Of a DNA stretch of 64,000 nt, positions 34,301-42,400 are shown piece by piece. The notes beneath the pieces are model-generated. The model saw only the letters and a list, made by a program, of their open reading frames with translations, was not told where the DNA came from and ran no database searches. Numbering within the stretch: the first letter of the stretch is position 1; the number at the start of each line of letters is the position of its first letter. Location of the stretch: contig JAXRKP010000672.1 in NCBI GenBank assembly GCA_037039925.1, forward strand, positions 38,501 through 102,500, read 5' to 3'. This stretch comes from Doris montereyensis. Its lineage: Eukaryota; Mollusca; Gastropoda; Nudibranchia; Dorididae. The position numbers and the translations under genes are program-made.

Positions 34301-37300
34301 CACCGATATTGCTTTTTTAATCGTCTCAATCATGTGTTTTTCAAAATTGATATCACTGTCTATAGTTACTCCAGTGTCCTTTTCACCCGCCACAATATCC
34401 AGTCGTTTTCCCATTAGTGAATAAATATAGCTTAGCTTTGGGTTGTGTTTACCAATGTGCAAATGCTTATACACTTATCAGGATGGAAACGTAATAGCCG
34501 TGTATTGCTCCAAGCTGTAAGGTTATCTAAGTCTTTTTTGCAATGCTCTTTATTTTCTCAGGTTATAATCTGAAAATGACCAAACTTTGTGCCTAGTGAA
34601 AACCAACTTAGAGTTTTGAAATGGCATTACTACAAAGACTGGGCTTCTTTTCAGTTCCTTTTTCCTAAAAGTATAAAGACCCTTATTAACTTGATTGGAA
34701 AAAAAAAATCACAAAGTTTGTTCACCTTTTTTGTTGTTGTCATATTGCCAGAAACTTTGACATAAGTGACAACCATGCTCCCTATCAAGAGTTTTCGTTT
34801 TGGTCATATCATTTAAATTGTTATTTTTATTTCTTGCGTTATCCCAACAGGTCCATTTTTATTGACTGAGCTTCTATTAGATTTAATCAAGGAGTCTGCC
34901 CCTAGTCGCATCATTCACACAACAGCTTCTGCGCAAAACTTAGGTGATGTTGACTTTGATGATATTAATGCGGATAACAAAGAGTTCAACAGTGGTGATA
35001 TGTATGCTCAGAGCAAGTTGGCTGTGGTGTTACACACCTTTCAGCTGGCAGACCGTCTCAAAGGTGAGTGAGATAATGCAAACAGCCATAATACAACACA
35101 CAAGACATGATTGTCCAAGCATGTGATATCGAGATAAAACTAGTTCCTTATACAAATTGTTTCAAGTAATTTTCAAGTTTTATTTAGAGAAATGCCTTGT
35201 TTTATGTTAATGTGTCCATAACGATTTTAAGTTCATCAGTCTCTTTTACTCCCCATACTTTTATTAAATGATGCGTTTTTTCCCTTGTATTTAAAAAAAA
35301 AAGGAATTTTCTTCCTGTGAATCTGATAAGCTGGAAATGACTTCTTTACTTTTTCTTCAGATACTAAAGTGACATCAAATGTGGTGAATCCAGGAATATG
35401 TGACACCAATATCTATCGTCACCTTCCCCTCAAATCGTCTAAGTTCATTAGATATAGCTTTATGCCTTTCACTTGGTTCTTCATGAAATATGCCGAGGAT
35501 GGTGCTCAAATGGCAGTGTATTGTTCAACAGCTGAAGAGATGGAAGAAGTAACCGGCAAATTCATAAAGTAAGTTGTCTCCCACAAATTTTATTTACTTA
35601 CTTAGGCCTGCTGCCCCTTCTGTGGCATAGGCCATCCACAAGGCCCTCCATTTTCTGCGGTCCTGTGCTATCTTTTCTAGCTCTTGCCAGCCGTACCCCA
35701 TCTTCTTTGTTTCTACCTACATGTCCCTTCGCCATGTATTTGGTGGTCTGCTCTCTTTCTTTTACCCTGTGGATTCCAGGTCAGGGCATGCCTAGTGGTG
35801 TTTTGTTTAGGCTTTTCTCAGTGTGTGACCTTTCCCAAAGGTCTCTGTTGGTGTCAGGCCAGAATATTCGGAGGATCTTTCTTAAGCAGCTGTTAATGAA
35901 TGTCTGGAGTGTCCATATGGTGGTCTTTGTAATTCTCCAGGTCTCAGCTCCATACAACAGGACAGATTTGATATAAGAATTAAAGAGCCGTTCTACAAAT
36001 TTGTTGGGGTTTTTTTAATTTGTTAATTCTCTTTATATCATTAGTTGATATGTTTTGTCACCTGCTGTCAAGGGATATGAAATGGGCGAATCTAAATGCA
36101 ATGTGCTGTTATTTTTCAACAATTATTATTTTTTATTATAGTTTTTTTTAGTTAATAGTTTATGATGAGAAAGTAGTACTGTTATAATTGTCTTTGCCTC
36201 CTCCTCTGGTCATTATTATTATTATCCATTTTATTCATTTTACTGGGGGCTTGGGTAAGAGCAAACTCATATTGAAGACTATGTCCACTAACCCATTACC
36301 AATACCATTATGTTTTGAAAATAGAATACAAATATCATGATCTCTTAGACTTAGTTTTACAGGAATTAAACTGTACACTATTTTTTTTACTGTTTTTACT
36401 ATTTAAAGACTGAAAAAAAATTTGGGGTTTTCTTTTAAAATATCATTTTCTCTGAGCACCCTCTTCTTCGCGTTGAAGCGGTGATATCTGTCATCACGAA
36501 GCACAGATATGAAAAGTTAAATACTTTCATCTCCACGGCTCATCCAAGGGGTCACCCTGAGCATGACCCCTTATTCAAAGTTCGTCCTCTGCTGGATCTG
36601 GTGGTGGAGAAATCCATATCCCTGTACCTGCCTGGCCAAGACATCAACTAGTACACCGACCGCCTCTTCTTCAAGCAGTATATCCGCGGCAAGCCCACTC
36701 CCTGGGGTGTGAAAGTGTGGTGTGCTGCCGACCTAAGGACTGACTATCTCCTTGATTTCTGTGTCTACACGGGCATATCAAAGCTCAGACCCAATGGTCT
36801 TGGCTATGATGTCATCACCAAGCTCGGCCATCATTTCTTTTTTGATAAATTTTTTTCCTGCGTGAAGCTCGCCACTGACCTCCTGCAAGAGCTAAGAGGG
36901 CACCTATTGATGTGCCACGATCCGCCCGAAGAGCTCTCCAAAAATAAGAAAGAGGTGAAAGGCATGACAAAGATGCGCCAGAAAAGGAGCCTTGTTGCAA
37001 AGCTTTAGGTTGATAAACGCCCGTCACCGCTTTGTCGACATCGTGCAACTCCCTCAATGACTTCCGTCCAACGTCAGGCGAAGCAAGGCCCGGTCCAAAA
37101 GAGATCTCCCTTCCGATCGTGGAGTACAACAAATCTATTGGAGGGGTTGATCTCCATGATCGTCGGAAGGAGGTCAAAAAATGGTGGCAGTGCACCGTCT
37201 GGTTTCTGGTACAGATGGCAATTAAGAACAGATGGATACTGTACCGCAAATCATTCCCCACCAACAAGCTCAGTCACCTCGACTTCCGTTTCAGCATCCT

Positions 37301-38682
37301 CATGAGCCTCTGTTAGGGTAATTCTTGCAGGAATAGGAAGAGACCAGATACAGTCAATGTAGCTGGACTTACAGCAACTTATCCTACAGATCACGTTTTG
37401 ATCAGGCTCTTTGGGGGAGAAATGTGTTGCATGTGGTGCCACAAAACAGGCAACAGAACCCCTTAAAATAGGGTTCCAGGGACTGTTTTTGGCTGCACCC
37501 TGTGCCAGGTGCATCTATGTAAAGACTTTGTTTTGGTGCCTACCATAATGAACTCAGGACATGAGAGACTCATATTTTTTTGTGACCTTTTTATTTTCCT
37601 CCAATTCAATTTCAACATTTTTTCTTCTTTTTCGCATAAAATCATGCTGTAAATAATAATAAAACACATGAAACTTATTTTTTTAATTTTCTCTGGTTAT
37701 TTGAAGTTGTAAAAATGTAGGTTAGGTGTGAATATGTTTGAAATTGAATTTATTATTGGTTTTTAAAATGTATCACTCCTTATTTTAACAGAGTTATCTC
37801 CCTTTACTTGAGGAAATGAGGCTAGTCACTTGAAAACTTTCTGAAGGCAAGAGGGTGAATGGTTTCCAGGTGTCCCTTTTTCTCGCATTAAATTATTCGT
37901 ACAACTCATGACTTTTTCAGAACAAACGATCTGGCTATGAATCTTTATTCTTGTTTGTCTGTTGTCTTAATTTTATATAACATGAGGATAATGAATCGAA
38001 GAAGCTGTAAGATTTGTGTTAATTTATTCACACATTGGTCCCATTGGATGAGGCTTTTCTTTATCAAGTTTTTCTCATCCAAATTTGCATAATTACTTAA
38101 GTCACAGGTCTCGTGATTAAATAAGTCACACGATTGTAGTGTGGGTTATGTCAGTTATCCTTTTTCTCTTAGCTTCCATAGCAAAAACTTGAATTTTGCA
38201 CAGCTTCATACAGATCTACATCTTGCAAATAAAAATTAATAAATCAGGAAATGATTTACAAAGGAGCTTCAAATCTTGGACAAAATTGACTAGTCACAAG
38301 GGAATCCTAACTTCACAGAAATAGACCTTCCCCCAAATTGTTGTCCCTAACCTTCTTTCGCCTAAATGCCCGTTTTGTCTGCTTCCCAAGCACCGGGCAT
38401 TTAGGCGGTCACTACTGTATATAGATAGTCATAGTTGTGAAAAGGAAACTTGTATATATTTTTGCTTTTTACAAAATTCAATTCTTGTCATATCAGAGAT
38501 GCAAAGCAGATAGATGTGGGGGCAGAGGCGAGGACAAGATGCTTCAGGAACAACTCTACAGAGCCTCTCTGAAGTGGATTGAAGGTGTCTCAGCAGTCAC
38601 AGCAGGAGAGGAAGGAGATGAGAAAACGGAGAAGAAATCCACAAAAACTGCTGCAAATATGGAAAGGGTGGAGCTTGATTGA
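22241..38682 (+). CDS. Retinol-dehydrogenase-like short-chain dehydrogenase, membrane-anchored (RDH11-14 type)
   Basis: Seven coding exons: 22241-22362, 28027-28145, 29720-29875, 33012-33117, 34851-35063, 35361-35568 and 38499-38682. All are GT/AG. The total is 1108 bases, one more than a multiple of three; dropping one A from the A8 at 33015-33022 gives 368 residues and keeps the family reading. Start: ATG 22241, with an in-frame TGA at 22199. Residues 25-40 form a hydrophobic anchor (W-W-P-F-I-I-A-G-V-F-G-T-L-Y-G-L). T-G-G-G-G-G-I-G at 63-70 binds the nucleotide, G-C-R-D after beta-2 suggests NADP(H), H-N-A-G is at 142-145, and Y219-x-x-x-K223 is the catalytic pair. The usual catalytic Ser aligns with Ala193. 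The C-terminus has the family's short helix (D-K-M-L-Q-E-Q-L-Y-R-A-S-L-K-W) plus a charged tail of about 45 residues. Likely reduces or oxidises retinoids, lipid aldehydes or similar at a membrane; the substrate cannot be told from sequence. Confidence 0.93.
22720..22850. repeat. GC-rich island of short palindromic repeats in intron 1
   Basis: The phrase CCCTATATTTAGGGCGG and variants of GGGAAGCGAGCGGGCCC recur in direct and inverted form (CCCTAAATGAAGGG, GGCCCTATATTTTAGGG). The composition is unlike the surrounding AT-rich intron. Class unknown. Confidence 0.55.
22855..23100 (+). repeat. Diverged direct duplication, unit 1
   Basis: Shares ordered phrases with 23445-23720: AATGGAAATT, GGTTTATGAC / GGTTTTATGAC, TGACCTTT, CAGCCAATGA / CAGCCATTGA, GTCAAAGTGACGCTTTC / GTCAATGTGACATTTTC, then a CGCTGCTA / CGCTATTG end. 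Confidence 0.6.
23445..23720 (+). repeat. Diverged direct duplication, unit 2
   Basis: Second unit of the duplication described at 22855-23100, with small insertions. About 350 bp of unrelated sequence lies between the two units. Confidence 0.6.
23989..24456. mobile_element. Foldback/MITE-like element in intron 1
   Basis: The left arm 23989-24027 (AAGGAAGGACTGGTCAAGAG) and the right arm 24418-24456 (CTTGACCAGTCCTTCC) are reverse complements over about 39 bp. The right arm abuts the duplicated exon-2 donor region. No target duplication is clear. Confidence 0.55.
24454..24560 (+). repeat. Second copy of the exon-2 donor and following intron
   Basis: GGCGAGGTAAATGCAAATG through TTGCTCTTTCCTTATTAAA repeats 28140-28248 almost base for base. 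It includes the splice donor of dehydrogenase exon 2 but no more than about six exon bases. Confidence 0.85.
25640..27136 (-). pseudogene. Broken ORF2 (endonuclease/reverse transcriptase) of LINE copy 1
   Basis: Open pieces lie at 27136-26873, 26722-26462, 26398-26195, 26238-25882 and 25921-25640 in changing frames. The F-A-D-D catalytic motif is lost to a frame change near 25650. It cannot make a working protein. Confidence 0.85.
27381..27640 (-). repeat. Tandem 5' monomers of LINE copy 1 (four units)
   Basis: Units start at about 27381, 27446, 27513 and 27576 (65, 67 and 63 bp). Each has GGTTAACTCC, TTAGCCTTT, AAGACC and GGCAGCAGG. They lie at the 5' end of the LINE and inside its target duplication, so they belong to the element. 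Confidence 0.88.
28027..28145 (+). CDS. Dehydrogenase exon 2 (nucleotide-binding loop)
   Basis: Acceptor CCAACAAAACAG, donor GAG|GTAAAT. Encodes K-G-K-T-I-L-V-T-G-G-G-G-G-I-G. The donor and the following intron sequence are duplicated at 24454-24560. Confidence 0.92.
28319..28420. repeat. (CT)n microsatellite with a C run
   Basis: CT-rich simple repeat in dehydrogenase intron 2, with a C14 run near 28386. Confidence 0.95.
28565..29140 (+). repeat. Dispersed repeat D2, copy 1 (intron 2)
   Basis: Matches 37855-38419 in the same orientation over about 570 bp: AACGATCTGGCTATGAATC, CACACATTGGTCCCATTGG, ATACAGATCTACATCTTG and the shared end ACCGGGCA / TTTAGGCGGTCACTACTGTA. The end, read in reverse, is TACAGTAGTGACCGCC, which looks like a pogo/Tigger-type end next to TA. 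The left end is not a matching inverted repeat. Confidence 0.75.
29405..29545 (+). repeat. Interspersed repeat R150, copy 6
   Basis: GGTAGGTCTTATTTCTCTCC, TTACTGTTTCCTCTTAA, GAAATCACCACTTATGGTGG and GTAAATTTCAATGAATC. Confidence 0.65.
29720..29875 (+). CDS. Dehydrogenase exon 3
   Basis: Acceptor TTTTAATTCTACAG, donor GTAAGA. Encodes G-G-R-I-V-L-G-C-R-D-E-L-A-G and, near the end, L-P-L-D-L-N-S-F-K-S-I-R-E-F-V, the family's D-L-x-S-x-x-S-V-R-x-F motif. One base carries over. Confidence 0.92.
31366..32190. mobile_element. TTAA-flanked DNA element (piggyBac-like ends), 825 bp
   Basis: Starts CTGATTCAGTCCCACA (31366-31381) and ends with its exact reverse complement (32175-32190). TTAA lies on both sides (31362-31365 and 32191-32194). 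TTAA duplications are made by piggyBac and Kolobok-type elements (family knowledge). It sits in dehydrogenase intron 3. It holds one open minus-strand frame (31797-32123) but no recognisable transposase core, so it is probably non-autonomous. Confidence 0.75.
31794..32123 (-). pseudogene. Open frame of 109 codons inside the TTAA element, no start codon
   Basis: Open from just after a TGA at 32126-32124 to TGA at 31796-31794. The first half reads S-K-Q-T-V-N-Y-Y-I-A-L-H-A-F-G-F-I-L-E-T and the second half is Ser/Glu-rich (L-T-S-E-S-E-S-R-S-S-S, then P-R-P-S-T-S-R) with R-K-R-R. The only Met codons are at the very end. The acidic, serine-rich N-terminal style is known in piggyBac-type transposases, but I do not recognise a domain. 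It may be a transposase N-terminal remnant or a captured exon. Confidence 0.45.
32200..32320. repeat. Short dispersed repeat shared with 57590-57665
   Basis: After a G or C run, both loci carry CTTTGTATTTGTCTTGTC / CCTTGTATTTGTTTCGTC, then TTTGTTCCTAT and ATATTATTC. Class unknown. Confidence 0.45.
32640..32905 (+). repeat. Interspersed repeat R150, copies 7 and 8 in tandem
   Basis: Two adjacent partial units: the first with GGTTCTTCTTCTTTCC, CCTGAGATTGCTACATATAG and GTAAATTTCAATGAAAC; the second with TTTCATCTTGCTG, AAGATCACAGCATATG and GGGTACATTGCAATGGAAC. Confidence 0.6.
33012..33117 (+). CDS. Dehydrogenase exon 4 (HNAG motif; apparent +1 base)
   Basis: Acceptor GAAAACTCTACAG, donor GTAAGT. 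Encodes L-H-I-L-I-H-N-A-G-V-M-M-C-P-R. As written, the acceptor gives the wrong frame for exon 3: phase 1 arrives but the exon needs phase 0. Seven instead of eight A at 33015-33022 restores the family reading (K-K-K-E-K-N-L-H). Confidence 0.9.
33193..33470 (+). repeat. SINE family A, copy 5
   Basis: Decayed tRNA-like head (TGTCGAAGGTAGTGAAGTGG, then a B-box-like TTCAAATCC), body GTGTTCCTTGGGAAAGACAC and GTGGGTACAAGCACTAG, tail CAGAAACCGGGATGAGC. In dehydrogenase intron 4. Confidence 0.8.
33690..34560 (-). mobile_element. CR1-like LINE ORF2 fragment
   Basis: The minus strand reads H-L-H-I-G-K-H-N-P-K-L-S-Y-I-Y, E-K-D-T-G-V-T-I-D-S-D-I-N-F-E-K-H-M, A-I-S-V-I-A-M-I-R-R-I-F, and then I-L-I-L-L-F-K-S-L-V-R-T-H-L-E. 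This is the classic order of the CR1/Jockey ORF2 segment after the reverse transcriptase core. Stops and frame changes follow, so it is dead. Confidence 0.8.
34851..35063 (+). CDS. Dehydrogenase exon 5 (YxxxK active site)
   Basis: Acceptor GCGTTATCCCAACAG, donor GTGAGT. Encodes G-P-F-L-L-T-E-L-L-L-D-L-I, then R-I-I-H-T-T-A-S-A, G-D-V-D-F-D-D-I-N and M-Y-A-Q-S-K-L-A. The serine expected six residues after the Arg is Ala. Confidence 0.94.
35361..35568 (+). CDS. Dehydrogenase exon 6 (NPG region)
   Basis: Acceptor TTTTTCTTCAG, donor GTAAGT. Encodes V-T-S-N-V-V-N-P-G-I-C-D-T-N (the family's H-P-G-x-V-x-T-N) and ends V-T-G-K-F-I plus two bases. Reading through gives a stop immediately, so splicing on is required for the normal C-terminus. 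Confidence 0.92.
35590..35985 (-). mobile_element. LINE ORF2 C-terminal fragment, another family
   Basis: The minus strand reads S-V-L-L-Y-G-A-E-T-W-R-I-T-K, then T-F-I-N-S-C-L-R-K-I-L-R-I-F-W-P-D, D-L-W-E-R and the terminal V-D-G-L-C. This is the known end of a non-LTR reverse transcriptase family common in invertebrates and fish. It starts right after exon 6. Upstream parts are absent. Confidence 0.8.
36470..37640 (+). pseudogene. Broken piggyBac transposase (DDE_Tnp_1_7 type)
   Basis: The plus strand reads H-P-E-H-D-P-L-F-K-V-R-P-L-L-D, L-F-F-K-Q-Y-I-R-G-K-P, G-V-K-V-W-C-A-A-D-L-R-T-D-Y-L-L-D-F, Y-T-G, P-N-G-L-G-Y-D-V-I-T-K-L and H-H-F-F-F-D-K-F-F-S. This order matches piggyBac transposases, including the acidic F-F-D position. 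Later pieces (N-K-S-I-G-G-V-D-L-H-D, K-K-W-W-Q, then a C-x-x-C pair) match the C-terminal third and its cysteine-rich end. An internal TAG near 36650 and at least two frame changes break it. No inverted ends were found. It lies in dehydrogenase intron 6. Confidence 0.88.
37855..38419 (+). repeat. Dispersed repeat D2, copy 2 (intron 6)
   Basis: Direct copy of the unit at 28565-29140, lacking about 25 bp near 38155 and ending with the same CGGTCACTACTGTA just before dehydrogenase exon 7. Confidence 0.75.
38499..38682 (+). CDS. Dehydrogenase exon 7 (C-terminus)
   Basis: Acceptor ATATCAGAG; the second AG is needed for phase. Encodes C-K-A-D-R-C-G-G then D-K-M-L-Q-E-Q-L-Y-R-A-S-L-K-W-I, the terminal helix of RDH proteins, then an acidic and lysine-rich tail, with TGA at 38680. 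Use of the first AG would give a shorter tail of about 24 residues. Confidence 0.8.
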
Positions 38683-39894
38683 TTGTGTGTGTAGGTGTGA
38701 AGGAATTGAGAGGAAGCATGATGTACCTGTTGCATGGAGTAGATAGATGATTGTTTCATGTTTAATTAGTTGCTTCCTCTTTTTTCCTTTTTTTTCATCT
38801 GTTGATTATTGAAAACTAATTTCTTCAGTTACAGTCATTCTTGTGAATGATGATGTTGTGTAAATCATTGTGTATCATAGTTCATTGTTGAAGTGGGTGA
38901 GTATTTGTTTTGCTTCTTTGCTTTTGGTTGTGGATGAAAGTGAGAGTTGTTTAGATTTAAATCTTTGAACCCACGGTTCAAATTCATGTTTTGATGAAGC
39001 ATGCATGGACTCTGATGAGGGGCAGGGGGGTGAGATGGCATTCGATATGCTTTTGCTTGTAAGGAGTGTTGAAAGTTGTATAGGAACAAAAATAGTCAAT
39101 TCACCTCCAGTTGCTTGTTTTGTTGTGTTGGGTTGTTGTTTTTATGTTTTTCAGTTCTCCCAATAGGGGCCCATGAGATTATACATACAAAGAATTATTT
39201 CCTGATTGGAAAGTTGACTAGAGTCTGTTGGAAGACATCTAGATTAGATCTGCATTTCTATTTTCTTTCATTTCTAGTTTCTACTTTTAGGTGTAGCACA
39301 ATTAGAATGGTCTTTTCCTTGACTATTTCAACAGATCCTTTGGTCATACAGTGTGGCCGCTCGGGTTCAAGGAGTTAAATGTATCATGCCAGTGCCAGCT
39401 ATTCCTTCAATACACCAATTCCTTGTCTAATGCAAATACAAGCTTCCCCACCAATGATGTCTTACCCGGTATTAACTTACATTGACATATGTTTTACATC
39501 TCCTTTTCATTAAAATGTTGTAGAAAAAACCATTTGCTGTATCGGCAAAAAAAACAAACATATCTTCTTGTTTAATTGTTGTACATGCAATAGGCACATT
39601 GATTTTAAAATTTCGCCAGGGATTTGAACATTTGTCAAGAATGAATGTAAACCTACAGAGTAAAAGGAACAATTTAAATCTCGTCATATTCATTTGAAAT
39701 GAAAAAATTGTCATATATAGCCTGCTGTTCATTCATTTCCCCGTCAGTACCAACTACTATTTTCTTACCACCATGTATATTATGCATTTATCGTATGATT
39801 TATGTCTACCGTGTCCTGTCGTTAGATAAAATTTGAGCACACACATGCAGACAGAGCTACAAAGTAAAAGGAAGTCATCCTCCTTTTCCTGCTT
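38683..39894. other. Likely 3' UTR and spacer after the dehydrogenase gene
   Basis: No exon was seen. No textbook AATAAA stands out in the first kilobase, so the transcript end is not placed. Confidence 0.35.
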
Positions 39895-40650
39895 ATGGCG
39901 TCAGCTGGCTTGTTTATCATAGTAATCTCATTCTTCATTGTTGAAGGCGGTGAGTATTTCAGATCATCCATCTGTTATGAATTTTAATTGGTTGTGACAA
40001 TGATTGAACACTTTTCATGGATACAGCTCTTTACTAAGCGGAAGAATGTAACAATAAAAAAATTGAAAGATACTCTGAGAACTGATTTTGAGGTAGAATT
40101 GACACAATAGGAAAAGGGAGGTGTGATCTAACTCTGAATTTGTTCATGTTGTCTTCTCTAATCATGAATTTTTTTGTAAAATTCATCTGAGCTTGAGTGA
40201 GGAATTACAATCATTTCTCCACACTATATGATCTTTGAATTTAATAATGTCTTTGGTAAAAGTTTGGAAACAAAAAAGACTAAATTTCTAGGCACCATGT
40301 CCTGAGTCAGATTTTGAACAGGTCTGGATTGCTTTAGAAACTCTAAGAATTTATAATCTCCAAGAAAAAATGCTATGTCTCTCCTACAATCTCCGGGGAA
40401 TTTTTTTTTTAATGTGCTATTTTGTTCATAGGAATTCCTAAAATATCAACTCGTCACTGACTCAACCTGACATTTTCCTGTCTGTTCAAACATCAATGTT
40501 GATATTCTGCTTCCACATTTAATCTTCCATAAAAAGCTAACTCATTCGTGTGCAGATTCCCCAACCGGAGACGCTGGCCTAGATTCAATTTCCCTGCAAC
40601 CAGATCGCCGTGGTCTGTTTACATTTTCTAAGCTTCCCGTGTGCTTCTGA
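39895..40650 (+). CDS. Possible two-exon gene for a small secreted peptide
   Basis: Exon 1 (39895-39949) reads M-A-S-A-G-L-F-I-I-V-I-S-F-F-I-V-E-G, a good signal peptide with small or neutral residues at -3 and -1, then the strong donor GTGAGT. Exon 2 (40556-40650) follows the acceptor TTCGTGTGCAG, keeps phase (G plus AT = Asp) and ends at TGA after 31 residues. The predicted precursor is 49 residues. The mature part contains a dibasic R-R and ends V-C-F. It resembles a peptide-hormone or defensive-peptide precursor in layout only; no family is recognised. The single Cys and short length argue for caution. Exon 2 may instead be a chance acceptor, with the real gene continuing elsewhere. Confidence 0.3.
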
Positions 40651-42290
40651 TGGGTAGCGCTAGGCAAAGGATTCTTCTCTCTCCATGTTACTATTGTAGC
40701 AGTCCATTACGGCAAAGTTGATGATAAAAACATAGACAATTGAAGTAAAACGATGAAATGTGTTTGTTTAAAGAAAGGCAGTACAGTAGCTAAAAGTACC
40801 ATCAATGACTGTGTTACAGAGTCAATCTGATCGGCCGGGTTGAACAATGGGAAGCAGTTAGCGGGCGGCCAGGCTAAACACAACGTTAAACCTTAATGAA
40901 CTTAAGCTCAAAAGTAATATTGTCCCAATGTCCAAGTTAAATGTTTGATCTTGAAGACAATTTTTGAAATTGAAAAAAATAATAGCATCGATCCTCCTAA
41001 CTAAAAAAAAATGAAAATCTCAACAACAAAACCCCTCTCAAATTCTCATACATAAGAACGATTTTTGGATTGCTGAGTTGTATGAGCCCCTGATTTTTTA
41101 TTTTATTTATACGTGATGTTTCACTTTTGTAGTAGTGAAGGGGCTGAAATTAAATGATGTGTAAAGATAATCTCCCACATGTCAGCTGAGTCATTCATTT
41201 ATTTTCCCATTTCACAGTGATACTGATAGAAGTCAGAATACTTTTGCTTTGTTGTTCTTGGTCTTCCTCTTCCAAAGGGTCTTTTGTTTCATTGTTTTTA
41301 TAAGGGGCTTCATTTTTTATTTACTCTATTTTCTTTCGTAATCCTACAGGGGTACATGTGTTCAGTAATTGAAAATGTTGCACATTCACCAATTACTTAT
41401 TCAATTATTTATTTGTTTTTACTGTTTTCAAATTTGTTACTCTCCCATTTGTCCCATTCTCTCCCCTTGTTTCCTATCAAGTGCCATGTTAAAAATTCTA
41501 TTTCTTTTTATTGTTTCCTTTAAAGTAAAGTTAATTTGAGGCACCCGCCCTATTTCCGAAATTGGTGATCAAATGAAGTGTCTGCTTGATATCCAACGCT
41601 TTGTCTGATGCACTGTTATTACATTGGAATGCAAAAATAAGAATAAGATCCATCCGTTTGCGTGATTGATTCCATTGATATATGGATTTTTTTTCGTTCC
41701 TTGTGTTGCAATAATAGAGCATCATTCTAGAGGCGTGTAATCTGTTCATTTCAACATGTGTGGCTATTGCAATTGATTTGTTTTTCTTTAGAGGAGGGAA
41801 AGGGGGTGGCTTCATTTTCCAACTCTTAGAATGTTTTTGTTTAGCTTTCCCCGCTATTTAAAGTTATTTAATATCTTTCTTTATGTGTCTAGTTGGGACA
41901 CATTAATGGTTATGTTAAAAAAAAAAATTGGAATCGTATAGAAAAAGATAGTTATCAATATGAAAGATTTTTTTTTTAAATTCTGGAAGGGGTTGTTTCA
42001 GTAACATTAGTTCTTTTTGTTTTGAAGATGTCATGAAAATAAACAAGCAATAAAATTTTTCTTCCATCATGTACCTGTAAAGAGATGTACACGTTTTCCT
42101 TCGTCTTAAATTCATGTTTATGTATGTCTTGAATTTGTTGACATGGTGACTCAAGTTTGAAATCTTGTCATCAATATTGTTTGTTTTTCTTTTTAGCTCA
42201 TTTCACTAAAGTGGGTTTTTTTGTTGTTTTTTGTTTTGTTTCAGACATGCTATTGGTCATTTTGCTCTTTTATTATGCATTTCAACCATG
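40651..42290. other. AT-rich intergenic stretch
   Basis: No exon, RNA gene or recognised transposon was seen. Short ORFs on both strands lack domain-like content. Confidence 0.4.
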
Positions 42291-42293
42291 TGC

Positions 42294-42400
42294 ATGAATA
42301 TTCCATAACCTTCACGTATGTATGAATATTCCGTAGCCTTCATGTATGTATGAATATTCCATAACCTTCATGTATGTATGAATATTCCATAGCCTATATA
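42294..42400. repeat. 28-bp minisatellite, about four units
   Basis: Units start at 42294, 42322, 42350 and 42378. Each contains ATGAATATTCC and, except the last, CCTTCA and GTATGT. Confidence 0.92.

Noticed and set aside
35569..35572. Stop codon right after exon 6 as the real end of the dehydrogenase
   Set aside because: The GTAAGT donor and a matching exon 7 with the family's terminal helix are present.
36815..37267. 150-codon minus-strand frame
   Set aside because: Antisense to the piggyBac transposase relic, which has family motifs on the plus strand.
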